NCBI RefSeq assembly: GCF_964204645.1
Contig: NC_134030.1
Coordinates: 18,915,110 to 18,979,109 of the forward strand
Length of the DNA: 64,000 nucleotides
Direction: 5' to 3'
Source: Tubulanus polymorphus
Taxonomy: Eukaryota; Nemertea; Palaeonemertea; Tubulaniformes; Tubulanidae
The notes under the pieces are model-generated. The model was given only the letters and a program-made list of their open reading frames with translations. It did not search any database and was not told the origin of the DNA. Positions 20,831 through 33,433 of this stretch are shown one piece after another. How positions within the stretch are numbered: the first letter of the stretch is position 1; the number at the start of each line of letters is the position of its first letter. The position numbers and the translations under genes are program-made.

Positions 20831-21971
20831 AAAGACAACCCTGATTCGGAAACTAATCGAGTAATTTACATACAATTTGGCATAAATTTGCATGTATTAA
20901 ATTTTTCAAATCATACAACCTACAGCAAGTTTTGTTGGTAACGTTTTTTTTCTTTTTATTCTAGACTGTTTCGTTTGGATATCAAAATATCGCATTGAAT
21001 CAAATCTGCGTTATATATTCGAAATTCATTTATCACCGACGAGACTCCGTAGATGTCGAATGTCATCACCTACAGTGGCCGATAATGGCCATTCGGTTTA
21101 CCGTCGTAATAGAATATAAAATATAATTTTGATTAATAAATATCAATTTTATCATGTTGAATTTGATTTATGTCTGTGCCACTAGTCGGGCTATCCTTTA
21201 CCAAAAACATGCATAGAAACATGCTATCATCATGGATCGGCCGTGTTGTTTCTCCCAACCGAGTGGTGGTGGGTTCGAACCCGTGCTAATTGCCCACGGC
21301 ATATATCAGTATTCAAATTCTTTACATCCTAACGGGATAAAAAGGTTTCCTCCATATCAGCTTATGACATCACAAATCCTTCCCAGAAATGTAGCTTTGT
21401 TCATAAATCCCTTTAAGACGAGTACTATACACTCGAAAAGATGACCACCATCATGCTGTCACCATTGACGCCTATAGCTCACATGAAACATTTGTAGATT
21501 ACCGACGAAAGGGCCCAAAAGCACAAGTCAATTTCATGGCCTAACTGGAAATTGTCTCTCAATGGACAGTAAATTAGTTTGGAAAAGCAACTGGTCGTTG
21601 TACGAAGCCCACGCGGTAGCGTATTCTTGGTATGTCACATATGAAATCTTTTTAAACCACCATACTACCGTCATATGAAGTATAATAAGCATCGTTGTGC
21701 AAAGCACTTGAAACACCCATTAACCACTTGAAACTGTCAGATCAAACATCATACCGCATCCTCGCAAAGAGGGGTAGTTGAGCAAACCAGAGTTTTCATT
21801 GGCCTATCTAGACTAACCTCCCGCGTTCGGGTAGCCGAGCAAACCGGAAACCTCATAACGACCCGTGTTTCTGTAACCCTTGCAACGATTCTTTTTCACC
21901 AAGAGGGTCTCCGCCATTTTGTTCGCAGTTCGCGTTGACGAACACGGTATAGAGAAAAAATATGATATAAA
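20831..21971. other. 3' flank of CYP3-clan copy 1 and spacer
   Basis: 20831-21165 matches 32960-33285 after the second gene, including a conserved 'ctagactgtttcgtttggat' and an AATAAA at 21135-21140. A tRNA-like B-box 'ggtgggttcgaacccgtgc' at about 21269-21287 hints at an old SINE. Nothing else is recognised. Confidence 0.5.
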
Positions 21972-23317
21972 CGGTATCAGCGGGCCGAGACTAGAGAGTA
22001 ACCATAATGACTAATACATTGATAATTGCCACTAACTGATATGTAGGTTGTTATATTATTATCATTATGACAAGAGGCGGACTGGTTCTAGGAGAAAAAA
22101 AAGAACAGATATATATTTTCCCTTGCACCTACAGGACTCCAACCTGATATTGGGTTACGCGCGGGCCACCAGCCGTATACCCAATCCGTGATAATTTGGG
22201 AGGAGAAATATTTTATTTCAGTTTTCAACATTACGATTACTTTTTGTTTATGCATAGTAATAGGCTACTTTAATTGGCTTTGATCGACTCAGTGTTCTGG
22301 CTTTCGGTTCAAATTAATATAAATAGTTTTCTTCAGTCGAAATCAGATTTTGCGCACTGTTATAGTTTATGGAGCGTAGCGAGAAAACAACGAGGTCTAA
22401 GTCGAAAAACCGTCCTCAAGGGCATCGCACCGGTAGCCTAAATAGGTTTCTAACTTATTATCAAATCAAAGCTTTTGAAACGGCGATATTTTTTTCTTGA
22501 ACTCTTGTTTATCATCCTTAGCTGAGAAACCACCAAATTGACGGTATTTTTCCGACTCAAAATCATCGAAGTCGTCATCTAGTTTTTGTTAAGTACAGTT
22601 TAAAAAGTACATGGGCTCCGCGAAGGAATCGTTTTGAACGTGGAAGTAAAAATTAACGCGATATTCTGTAGTGTAGAGATACTACGCTACGAAAAGGAAA
22701 TCCCTTGTTACAGTGTTTGACCACGATTCATTGATAAAATATAATTAATCATTTTTGTTGTTAAATAATTGTTCTATTTCATGACGACGGGTCAGTCTAT
22801 TGATCGTGTAATCGGGGACGACAGTATGTCGCAACCGGTTTTTACTCGTAATCTGGGTCATCATATTAAACTGCCTTCTCTTTCGACACAGCGTCGTAGC
22901 TAGAAAGTAAAAAAGATATGATTACGATCTATTTCGACAGAAATCATTACGCTTTCGGCCGAAGTCCAGTCGCACCAACTGACATATAAAGGGCTATAGA
23001 TTGTACGTTGTAACTTCCGGAATGATATGATTTATAAGTCATGCATTTTGCGCGGATAACAGATAGGCCTACAGTCAAACTCGCATAAGTCTTTGCGTTG
23101 GATTAAAGAATCATGCACGGTAGGTTATGTAGTTGTATTTTCAAATCCCCGTTCACAGGGCACTGGACTCATCTGAGCTCGGCCAACTTCGCTCGTCTTA
23201 ATTATGTCGACGATGGGTTGATTAACGAAAATTGACCATGCCACTAGTCAAATGCATTTTTCGATGAGTATTTAACACAAAGTAAATTCAACAAGGTTAG
23301 GGGCCTTCTGGTGCATT

Positions 23318-23461
23318 CGTTACCCAGTTGCGCAGTCGTAAATAAATAAGCTTGAGCCCAGATTAGAAGATTTTGGGTCTTTTAAATGTTAGATCGGCTA
23401 TGGAACTTAGATGGTCCTCGTTGACCAATCCAAAATCTAATTCACGTGCAACTGGTTCGAG
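23318..23461. mobile_element. degenerate MITE of the 'GTTGCACAGTCGTGACTTAAG' family
   Basis: 'cccagttgcgcagtcgtaa' at the left and 'cgtgcaactggttcgag' at the right, with a middle 'gttagatcggctatggaact', match the elements at 34121-34266 and 41956-42099. This is the most diverged copy. It lies about 220 bp upstream of the second CYP3-clan gene. Confidence 0.55.
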
Positions 23462-23676
23462 ATCATCACGGGTATATTTATAATTTAGTCGGGCTTCAGC
23501 GGAAGGCAAGCAAGCAATGGCGATTCAGGGGATCGGGATGATTCAAACTCATAATTGTTTCCAAGAAATCAATCTTACTATTTGATGTGTACATGTTGCT
23601 GAACACGATGCGTTCAATTATAATTCTAAATTCTAGATAGAAATATTGAACGCACTTGAGCCGATTGGATAGAACC

Positions 23677-26600
23677 ATGGATATGTTCGGATTGTTCACC
23701 GCGTCCGTTTGGCTGCCCGTAATTTCTGTTGTATTAGGATTGTTGCTCTACTATTACGGGTAAGTTTCGAATGCTACCTTTTTATTTTCTCTATTTCCTT
23801 CACCGCGGCGAATTTTTACATTATTAGAAATAAAGCCGGAAAAGTCGCTAAATACTTGTTCCTACATGGCGGTGAATTACCGAACCCATTGCCAAAATGT
23901 GCGATTGACCCGGGTTGTGCGCGTAATTTCACGGTCACTTCTTGATTAATTCCGAAATCATTGTAGTAATAGTTGACTCCCTCGATATAAGGATCCGGTG
24001 GGGTGTTCAATTTGACTCTAGTTCTTGGATAAAATACATTTTCCGCTCTCCGCTAGGGGGGTGGCTGTTTATTGGGGCTGTAATCGCGTTGTATTCATTG
24101 TCAAATCGACGGGGTTTAACGCTAACGTTATCGCTGTCTTGACAAATACGGCCACCTAGATTCTTAATGCTTCAAATCTAGCTCAGAAAGGAGATCCCGA
24201 ACGCACACGGAAAATTCTCTTCAAATTCATAAAAAATGACTTTACATAAATGTTTCTATTTTCGCCTGATGAATGTTGGGCGTTTTCCCCACAGATGATG
24301 ATATTTCGACATACATGTATCAACAAAAGTCATCCGTACATATCGTAAAAATAAATTTATTACAAAAGATCACGAAATGCTTAATTATAAAAAAATCGCT
24401 AAACAATTTTGTTCTTGTGTACATTTTTTATAGTTGGGTCAAACTTCCGATTAACGAGTTCAAGCAATATGGAATCGAAACCGACACTGGTAAGTTACCT
24501 TTCATCGGTAACGGTTGGAAGTTATTCACTGAGGTAAGAATTAGTTATTCTAAACAGGATTATTGAGAAGTTAGTGTCACAAGTTTGGAAAGCTCTGGCC
24601 AAAATGCATGCGAGTATTTGTCCAAACGTTTTGCTTTCCATATCTGTATCTCATAGGCAAGTATCGATCTGCAGCCTTGAATAACAGTCGTAATGTAAAT
24701 GTAGTCTGATAATTGGATGATCCGTTTTCGAAAGTGTGCGGTTAAAGTGATCCAAAAGTGAAATCCGTGTTCGGTAGTATTCTCAATTGAGAATGTCACG
24801 AAGTGAAGTACTGCGCAAGGGTAGATCCATGAATTCAGCTTCGGCATGGCCATGCCCTTTTTCATTAGTTAGTTGAACGAGGATGCATATTTTTATTTCG
24901 TTTTTGTTTTGTGTAGGGGGTTATGAACCATGACAGAAGGTTGTACAATAAATTCAAGGACAATAAAATCTACGGGTAATTAGGCTATATGATCACACCC
25001 ATAATCACGAATAAAAAACTATTTCACTCAACTTCATCCTTAAAATCTATGTTCTTTTAACGGTTATTTCCTCTCGTTTAGCTCGGTGTTTAATGGCAAA
25101 CCAAATATAATGGTTTTAGATCTCGACCTGATTAAATCAGTCATCATAAAGCAGGCCGGAACTGTGTTTACTAATAAAACGGTAAGTATATGACATCGGG
25201 TTCAAATTCCAGCGAGGAATATGGCAGAATGTTACAATGTAATCAGGCTACTGTAGGAACGTGGTAGAGCCCCACGATGCCGTTTGATTCGAAGGTAGGA
25301 AGGAACATACGTAGCAGGGTCTCACGATGTTATCAGGCTCGATTCTCGCCAGGGAGGAACGTGGCAGAGCCCCGCGATGCCATCAGGTTTAATTCCCTTC
25401 GAGGGAGGCACGTGGAAGACTCGTGTACGATATCACCTGTTTCGATTCGCTATCCACTGTTACATTCCTGTTCAAACATTGATTTGGCCCGTTACAATTC
25501 TACATACTCTAGGCTTCGTTCGGCAGTACAAATAAGGTCACCGCTAAAATGATAACATTGTTAAGAGATGACCATTGGAAGCACGTTCGTTCGATGTTGA
25601 CCCCGGCTTTCAGCAGCGGAAAGATGCGAAAGGTAAGTTGGACTTGGATGGAGCTTTCTACGTGTTTGAAGGGTTAAGCACAAGATAACGCTACTGGGAG
25701 TCATTTTCCAATTGTGACGGTGCAACTGTGGCATATGCACATTTAACCCTTTCAGTGCGTCTACACCGTAGTGTGGCGTATAAATCGGTGATAGATTTTG
25801 CTAGTACACTGCACTTGATTTAATTAGTAATTAGTTTTTTTCTTTATTGAAAGATGGCGGCACCTGTTAAACATAGTGAAATATTAGTAACTAACGATAC
25901 ACCGCGCCGCGGTGTAGACGCACTTTAGTGGTATTCCCGTTATTCAGCACTCTAGGTTGAGATTTTTCAAAATTTTCAAATTAAGTCAGCACTATAGGGT
26001 ATTAATTAGTCAATACTGAAAGGGTTAATGATATAGTGTTAGGTCAGTTTTACACTCCACACTCCGGATGATCAATCGAAGGAGCTACCGCGGCAATCGA
26101 TGAACCACAAGGTGGTATATAGTTTTAAGCAAGCTATTGTATTTTAATACATTTAAGATCAAAATCTCATCACCGAAAGGGCGCGAAAAAGGAAAATTTG
26201 AATATTATTCGGTTCTCAGGACTTTACAAAAAAGCAGGATCTGAGGGTCTTACCAAATACTTTCGTGGAAAATTGATTTAGAAAATCGTCATACTGGCAG
26301 AGTCATTTTGGTCTATTTCAAATGGCGTTTTTGAAATTGGTTTAAAAAAGCGACAACATTGAGTCTTAAAAAAGAATTCAAATGGATGTCGATAAATTAG
26401 AAATGATTGATGCCCTACGGGTGTCTCATAAGACCCCTGCATGAGCCCTTGGGCACTGAATTTTATCTTCCACGGATAATGTGGGAATGACGATGCGATT
26501 GTTGTAATCAGTTATCCAACGGGTTGCACAATTCTTTTCATGTTTCACATGGGAGTGATCAATTACAAAATCACCCAATAAAGTGGTGACGAATGAATGA

Positions 26601-29600
26601 AAGGGCGCCACGTTGTCGTTTGATGTCGTTTCAGATGAAAAGTCTAATCCAGGAAGGCGCTCGGAACCTGGTTGAAAATTTCAGCCGACACGAACAGGAA
26701 AATAAACCAGTGCAAATGAAAAAGTAAGAACAACACATTCGTAGGCGTCGTACGTTGTTCGCAAGCCTGTGTAGGAGACTTGCTGTACATACCAAATAAA
26801 TCAGGGGAATAAGAAACTTTGAGGGTATTCATTATTCTAATCGCTTATTGATTTCGACCACATGCATATACTGCCTAGTCATGTCAAATGGCACATTGCT
26901 ATAAGGCCTCTATTATAGGCTTAGGCAAAAAAAGATGCCTTGTTTCTCATCACACTTTTGTTTTTTACCATAACGAGGACGGGCGGTTTTTTATTTTTAT
27001 GTACTTTTTCTTTTTTTAAAGTAGAAATAAAAAAAGAACTGTTTGAATTTTTTTGGAGATGCGGGAGGTGTCTTTTTATTTTTATTATATCAATAAAAAT
27101 ATCCCTCTGACATATTTTCTTCAGATGCGGGAGGTAGTTTTTTATTTTTATCTAACTGGAAAATCACTGCTTAATCCTGAAAATGATTGGTGAATCCTGA
27201 AAATCCATTGCAACACCTCAACCGGCCAACGCATTTTCGAAAAGTTCCATCACTGTTGACTCTGGAGATACTTGTAAAATTGGCCAACGTAGTATTGGCT
27301 TCTTTTGGAATATTATTTGAACAGATAGCAACATCTTGGACGCTATTAGCACCACATTTTACCAAGAGAAATCACTTCGAAATAAGAATCACGCCAGAAA
27401 TCAAGCTCCACAGCGACCTTGGCATTTGACATTTAGGCCTACGGTAACCGACTCCGTTGATACGGGTTCGAGTCACCAGTGTGGTGCCGATGATATTTAT
27501 ACGATCAACTTTTCTCGATACGTTCATAGAGCAATAAAATGATAAAAAGATGACGATATGCGTATTATATCAATGCGGGCGGGTGGATTTTAATTTTTAT
27601 AAAAAGCAAATTTATTTTCGAGCTATGATGCGGGAGGGCGGACTTTATTTTTATCGCTAATTTGCCGATGATTTTTCCGATGCGGGCGGGATTTCAAAAT
27701 TTTTCGGCCTTACAGTTGAGCAAAAATATTTTTCAGAACGTTCACCTTTCTGGCGTCTTTCATTTCGATGTTTGTAACTGTGCATTTAGAACTGATGTAT
27801 GATAGCTATATTATTTTTTTTGAAATAGATTTGGAGTAATCTCTTTTTCAACTCGAATGTCGCCCCTATGAATTACAATTCGACGTATTTTTCGTTCTAT
27901 AGCGCATTCGGTTGTTTTTCGATGGATGTGACTGTCAGTACGATATTCGGTTTACAAGTGAATTCGTTGATCGATCCCGACCACCAGATCGTCACCAACA
28001 CCAAAACGTTGATGTCTAGTTTCAGGGGTATCCGGGTTTTCCTTCTGTGTAAGTTTAATTGACATGTTTAGATTTAAGTAATATCATAAAATGGCGGCTT
28101 TTTCAACCGCGAAAAATTAAAGATATGTGCTTGCAGTTGATAGCGTCATCCTCACTTGCCAGGGTGTAATTGCCCCCCCCCCCCGCCGAAACTCACGCAA
28201 AACTCAAGTCAATCTACCCTGACAAGTGAGGATGTGCGTAGTAGGACTAGTTTTGTCATGTGGTCTTTGCTAGGGATCAAAATGAACAGTTCGAATAATG
28301 ATAATTCTGATTTGAATATATTTTTGACATTTTTCATTTTCTGTTCTTGAAAATGTCTTTTTAATTACTCGAATAACGGATCCGTCGCCGAAAATTTCCT
28401 CCCACCAATTGCAAATAACGGTTTGAAAATAAACATTCTTATTTATCCACCATTAATGTTTCAAAATTATTTTTCTCACAATATTTGATCAGATTATTCA
28501 TAAAAAGTTAATTCTCTCTGCCCCGCCATTTGAACTCGAATTGAACACAATTTTCACACATTTTGATTTCCGCAGTCCTCCCCAAACTTTTTACTTGAAT
28601 ATTGAAAATAATCTATATTTAATTAGTCTTTTCACCCTTTTCATTAAAAGGATTGCAACAATAATGTATTTTTTTTCTGTCACCTTATCGTTATTCGATT
28701 TTAATTCGCGTACCATGCAATTGAAAAAATCATGGTTCATGTTGTCCTTTGTTGCCTTCACAACAGGGTCCAGTTCCACAGTTGTGAGTTAAGATTTGAC
28801 TCTGAGTTAACTCATTGAAAATGAACTAACTTTAACGCAGAGTTAACTCTAACTCACAACAGTGGAACTGGGTCCACGATTTTATATATCTTTCGGTCAA
28901 AGATCGTTCACTTAAAGAGTTCCTAATAAATACTCTTTTTATTTTGCTAGTGCACTAGTACCGCATTATTATTGTTCGTACTATCTTACCGAGCATCCTT
29001 TCTCTTACAGTTTTGTTACCGTCGCTATTCAGATTTTTGGCTCATTTTGGAATTGTCGAGATTTTTCCGCGACGAATCATAGACTATTATAAAAAGTTGC
29101 TGGACCACGCGATCGAGGAACGGAAAGATAATCAAGACCAGGTATTGCGTAATTTGCCGATCATTCCGAGATGCTACTGTTGTAATCGACCTGTGGCAAG
29201 TGAGGATCTAGCAGGTGTCACTAGTGGGAAGTAGGACATCTAGAGTATTCCACTTGTTGCAACTGAGGAATCATAGCAAAAAGAATTTCATTTGTGGTAA
29301 GTGAAGTTCCATCAGGTGTCACTAGGGTGCGTGCGGTAGTGTACCAACTACTGCGGAAATAGAGGGTTCCACTTTTGGCAAGTAAGACTCCGCAAGGTGT
29401 CACTATGTACCAGAACATAAAAATCTGCAGCAATAGAGGATTTTACTTGTAATAAGTGAAAGTCCGTGACGTGTCGCTAGAACATGTACTTCATGAACTT
29501 GTTCATCAATTTTCTTTTCATTTCAATCGTAATGGAATGACTTTTTCTTTTAATCGAAAACTTCAGAGTGAATCATGGAAAATCTATTTAAAGGGATGTT

Positions 29601-32600
29601 TGATGTTATTGGTTTCATGAGCTTTTCCTTTTCATGTTATAGGCAATCGTCATATATGGGTATACTCGTTTTAGACTGTAGTACAAATGCCAGTTGATGA
29701 ATAAACCCACGGCAGAAAATAGAACGTCAGCTAGCAGGTCTTATATGCATCGAGCAGATACTTTTATCCATCATCAGGGCATATATCTACCACTGTCAAA
29801 TCAAGCATGCTATCAAAAATGCTAGCTGGCATTCGTCTCGTCGAGTTTGGGGTTTTTGGTCCGACTAACATCTTCTATATGTTGTTAATTTGTTGGCAAT
29901 AAAATTGATTCATGTGTTTCTTTTTTGTTTTTTTTAGCCCCATGCTGATTTACTCCAGTTGATGGTTCAATCACATGTCAGCGATGATCAAGTCGACAGA
30001 GAAACTAACAACATGAAATGGTCCAGCACAGGTAAACAAACAATTACGGACTAATAATCCTGACAGCCATTTCTACTTCAAGTATTCTAACTTTTACATA
30101 TTTTATGAACCTCCACCAGTGCCGTATCAACTGAATCACCTGTAACAATGCTGCACTGCCGGATTTCCGGTCACTGGTTCTTTGGCCTGCTTCTTCTTCA
30201 AGTTCTTCTTCTTCAAAATACTAACAATTCTTTCTTGTATGATGACGTTTTATTTTTCTTCTCTCCACTGCTTATAACTACATTCGTCGTATCTCTTTTC
30301 CTCCCCCTGAGCTAAAAACCTTAGACTCATATACCTAAATTCGTACATTCCTCGAATCCCTAAGCCATGACCTCACCTGCTTCTAACCTTACCTTATCCG
30401 GTTTTCTTAGTCCCACTACTTCTATTCTATTCTCTTCTGATCTGCGCTAACCATCTCATATAAAACCTTATATTTTGATAAAAGCATCGAGTTGCTCCTC
30501 CGCCTTTGCCACAAACTCTCAGCTTGTAACCTGAGCCATTTCTCATTAATGTGCTTTGTCGTCGACACACTGCGCACACTATCTACTCGTATTCATACAT
30601 ATTAACTAATAGCTTAACATAATAATTGGGGTCAGGACAAATGAGGCGATATCTCAATCTTCATCTCTTCATCTCAGTCAAGACCGACAGAAGATGCTGA
30701 AATTTCCTGAACCCCTACTTTTATGCTCTAACGACATGCTGTATATTATGATTTCGAAGGTTTGTTAAGTGATGAAATCTTGGCGCAGTCGTTTATATTC
30801 ATCGTGGCCGGTTATGAGAACATATCGAATTACATGACGTACGTGGCGTATTGTTTGGCGCTGAATCCCGACGTTCAGGATCGACTCATCGACGACATCC
30901 ATCGAATTATCGGCAAACAGGTACTAGTTTCATGTTTACATCCGGGCCTCGGCATGAAACCCACATAATTTCGAGTTTTAGAAAACCGGTTCAACTTACA
31001 CTAAAGACCACGCTGCCATATTCTATCACCACTTTAATAGCGACATATGTAGCAACAGATAAGGCTAAGCTCAGGTCGATATACGACGCGATCATCTCGT
31101 AAAAACAGCGGTCACCGGGCAAGAGACTTCCCCATTGTTTTTTTTTCACCCGGAAAAAGATGGGTACCTGGTATAATTCGTATAATAATAACCTGGTATA
31201 ATCCGTTGGGCACTAGTCCGTAGTGCCCAACTTGGGCTGCTCGTTTGCCCCCCGGAGACAGGACTGATAGCGGTTAGAGTTATAGGATGAGGTAATAATA
31301 CCGATCTAATGAAAGCGCCGTTGAACATTGTATCTTGAAATTAAATCACTATCACTATGCTAGGCTATGTTTGTCTAGATTTATGTAAAACCCGCATACT
31401 TGCGGTGGGTCCATCCATATATGGCAATGTCTTGCCCAATACCCACATACGTGCCAGAGGAAGGTTTGATACCCGAATGCCAGGGGTTAATCTGTAAAAG
31501 CTGCAATTGATTATATCCCGGTTTATACTTACCATGTACATATTCCAGGTGCCCGATTACGACAACGTGAGGAAGATTGAATATTTGGAAATGGTAATGA
31601 ATGAATCGGCACGGATCCACACTCTCGCTCCTCGGTAAAAACCGCAAAATACTTAACAAAATGAGCCTTTTAACTAATTCTTTCTTGTATTGGAGTTTGT
31701 TGCAACTATTCAGATTGAGTCGAGAAGTCAGTGAAACGACTGAAATAGACGGAATTCTTTTTAAGAAGGGCTGGTCAGTCAGTGTACCCGTTTACGCCAT
31801 ACACATGGACCCCGAAATCTGGCCCGACCCGGATAAATTTGACCCAGAAAGGTAATCCGTTCACGAGACAGTACTCGCTGAGATAATAATAACAAAACAC
31901 CGAAGCTGGCCCCGGCTTCATAGACTAGGTCGCAATTTACTTCTTAGGATGTGATTTATAACCCGCAGTCTTCAAAACTGGATTATGAAGTTATTTCTGG
32001 GGATTGATATCAAACCAGTAACTGGGATTTGGTACCAAAGTTTCCCAAAAGACTACATCCTCAACGGATCTCGCTTTAGAGACAGGATATGAAAGTTTTC
32101 CAAAGGGATAAATTCTCATCGGTCTGGTTTTATAGATAGGATATCCGAATTAATCGACAACCTGGGTCCGGATGTGTTTATACTTGAAATCGAAATTATT
32201 CAAATGGATGAATATTTTACCTGGGTCAGGTTTTATGAACTAGGCATCAAGTATTGTCCAAAATGATAAATGAGCCATAAGAGATTTTCAAACCAATTCG
32301 TCAGTTACCATATGATCTATATAACATTTGAATCCGGGATCTAATGAGCTTTATGTTAATTAAAAACCTTCAGGTTTACCGCGGAGAACAGTCGGGACCG
32401 ACACCCGTGCAGTTATATACCGTTCGGTATCGGACCTCGCCACTGCATTGCTCAAAGACTGTCGTTGTTTGAAGCTAAAGTTGCCCTAGTTTCCATCCTG
32501 CAAGATTTTAAATTCATCCCCTGTGACGAGACACCGGTAAGTAGACTGTATTAACCTTAATAGCATCGTTTTCTTAGCCCTCCCCGAAAGGATAGCTGTC

Positions 32601-32959
32601 TCCAAAAAAAACTATACGCGACAATCTAATGCCCCATGTAAATATTACATACCCCTAGGTATGCCATAATCTTTAAAAACACTCCAAGAAAAGAGACCAC
32701 CTTGAAAAATCACCCTATGACATCATGAAATCAAAAGACAAGATGGCAGGTCCACAAACGCTCCAATGGAAATTATGTTTGCCTTCGTGACAACATCAAA
32801 TAGCCCACGGCTATGATTCGATCGCTCTGGTACTAGGCCTTATCATTGTATATGGTTTCGTATTTTTAATCGCAGATTCCGTTGTTGAAGGACCCACTTG
32901 GACGGCCGCAAAAACCGGTCGTCCTCAGATTGGAGCGAATTTCACGTGTCATAGAATGA
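23677..32959 (+). CDS. cytochrome P450, CYP3 clan, copy 2
   Basis: Complete 517-aa paralogue of the gene at 13642-20830, same strand and same 14-exon structure: 23677-23759, 24434-24533, 24917-24975, 25082-25181, 25513-25632, 26635-26723, 27903-28048, 29011-29141, 29938-30031, 30760-30920, 31549-31634, 31714-31851, 32374-32536 and 32876-32959. Every exon has the same length and phase as in copy 1 except exon 7, which is two codons shorter at its 3' end. It keeps WKHVR, ESAR, PERF and the FGIGPRHCIA haem loop (Cys460), and shares the unusual AGYENISN I-helix. Most differences are conservative substitutions. Introns are longer and diverged, with a piggyBac MITE in intron 5 and a repeat-rich insert in intron 6. 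Both copies being fully open implies selection on both proteins, or a recent duplication or gene conversion. Confidence 0.93.
25190..25412 (+). repeat. intron-4 minisatellite, expanded version
   Basis: About four imperfect ~50-bp units contain 'gaacgtggcagagccccgcg', 'atgccatcaggttt' and 'cgagggagg'. It aligns with the shorter array at 15336-15478 and has gained units since the gene duplication. Confidence 0.7.
25747..26024. mobile_element. piggyBac-like MITE, copy 2
   Basis: The ends are CCCTTTCAGTGCGTC and ATACTGAAAGGG, with perfect TTAA duplications at 25743-25746 and 26025-26028. It is the same family as 6507-6792, inverted. It sits in intron 5 of CYP3-clan copy 2 and is absent from intron 5 of copy 1, so it inserted after the gene duplication (or was lost from copy 1). 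Confidence 0.85.
26980..27695 (+). repeat. spaced GATGCGGG(A/C)GG plus T-rich motif array in intron 6
   Basis: Six occurrences of a GATGCGGGAGG-like G-rich motif, each followed within ~10-20 bp by T-rich 'tttttatttttat', lie near 26982, 27058, 27124, 27571, 27628 and 27679. About 400 bp of other sequence, including a B-box-like 'gggttcgagtcac' at 27463-27475, separates the first three from the last three. Intron 6 of copy 1 is only 374 bp and lacks this array. Confidence 0.6.
28147..28234. mobile_element. MULE-type foldback in intron 7 (copy 2)
   Basis: Counterpart of 16978-17059: begins CATCCTCACTTGCCAGGG and ends CCCTGACAAGTGAGGATG, with a 13-base C run inside. Its shared position in both genes dates it before the duplication. 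Confidence 0.55.
28766..28875. mobile_element. short inverted-repeat element (GGGTCCAGTTCCACAG ends)
   Basis: The left end GGGTCCAGTTCCACAGTTGT is mirrored by ACAACAGTGGAACTGGGTCC at the right, with 'gagttaact' repeated inside. It is a compact 110-bp foldback. Related 'gacccagttccacag' words occur in the intron-9 minisatellite at 44262-44625. Its class is unknown. Confidence 0.6.
29170..29480 (+). repeat. 'GGATCCACCAGGTGTCACTAG' minisatellite in intron 8
   Basis: Diverged units of about 75-90 bp, each with 'ggcaagtgaggatc', 'caggtgtcactag', 'taggacat' and 'aatagagg...ttccactt', are arranged head to tail. The same unit occurs at 17655-17765 (intron 8 of the first gene), 34430-34870, 36970-37030 (reverse), 39960-40215 and 47385-47430 (reverse). 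Confidence 0.65.
31105..31365 (+). mobile_element. SINE-like repeat in intron 10 (copy 2)
   Basis: Starts 'ggtcaccgggcaagagactt' and aligns in order with 19068-19345 in the first gene. The B-box part is not present here, so this is a truncated or diverged copy. Confidence 0.35.
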
Positions 32960-33433
32960 AAAGACAACCCTGATTCGGAAACTAATCGAGTAATTTACAT
33001 ACAATTTGGCATAAATTTGCATGTATTAAATTTTTCAAATCATACAACCTACAGCAAGTTTTGTTCATAACGTTTTTCTTTTTATTCTAGACTGTTTCGT
33101 TTGGATATCAAAATATCGTATTGAATCATTGAATATATTCGAAATTCATTTATCACCGACGAGACTCCGTAGATGTCGAATTTCACCACCTACGGTGGCC
33201 GATAAAGGCCATTCGGTTTATCGTCGTAATAGAATATATTATATTATTTTGATTGATTAATTTCAATCGTGTTGAATTTGATTGACGACAACGTCTGCGC
33301 CACTAATAAGACATGTAGTCCTCGCCCTCGTCACTTTCCAGGAAGAAATCTGATGAGAAACTAGGGTATTTCTTTGCCAAGGCCACACACAGATAATAGA
33401 CTTTGGTTTTATGTAGTAAGGGATTTATGATCA

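Noticed and set aside
21260..21290. tRNA gene suggested by 'ggtgggttcgaacccgtgc'
   Set aside because: Only a B-box-like word is seen. I could not form a cloverleaf with acceptor and anticodon stems. It is more likely an old tRNA-derived SINE. The same applies to 936-990 and 8936-8960, which are MULE TIR sequence.
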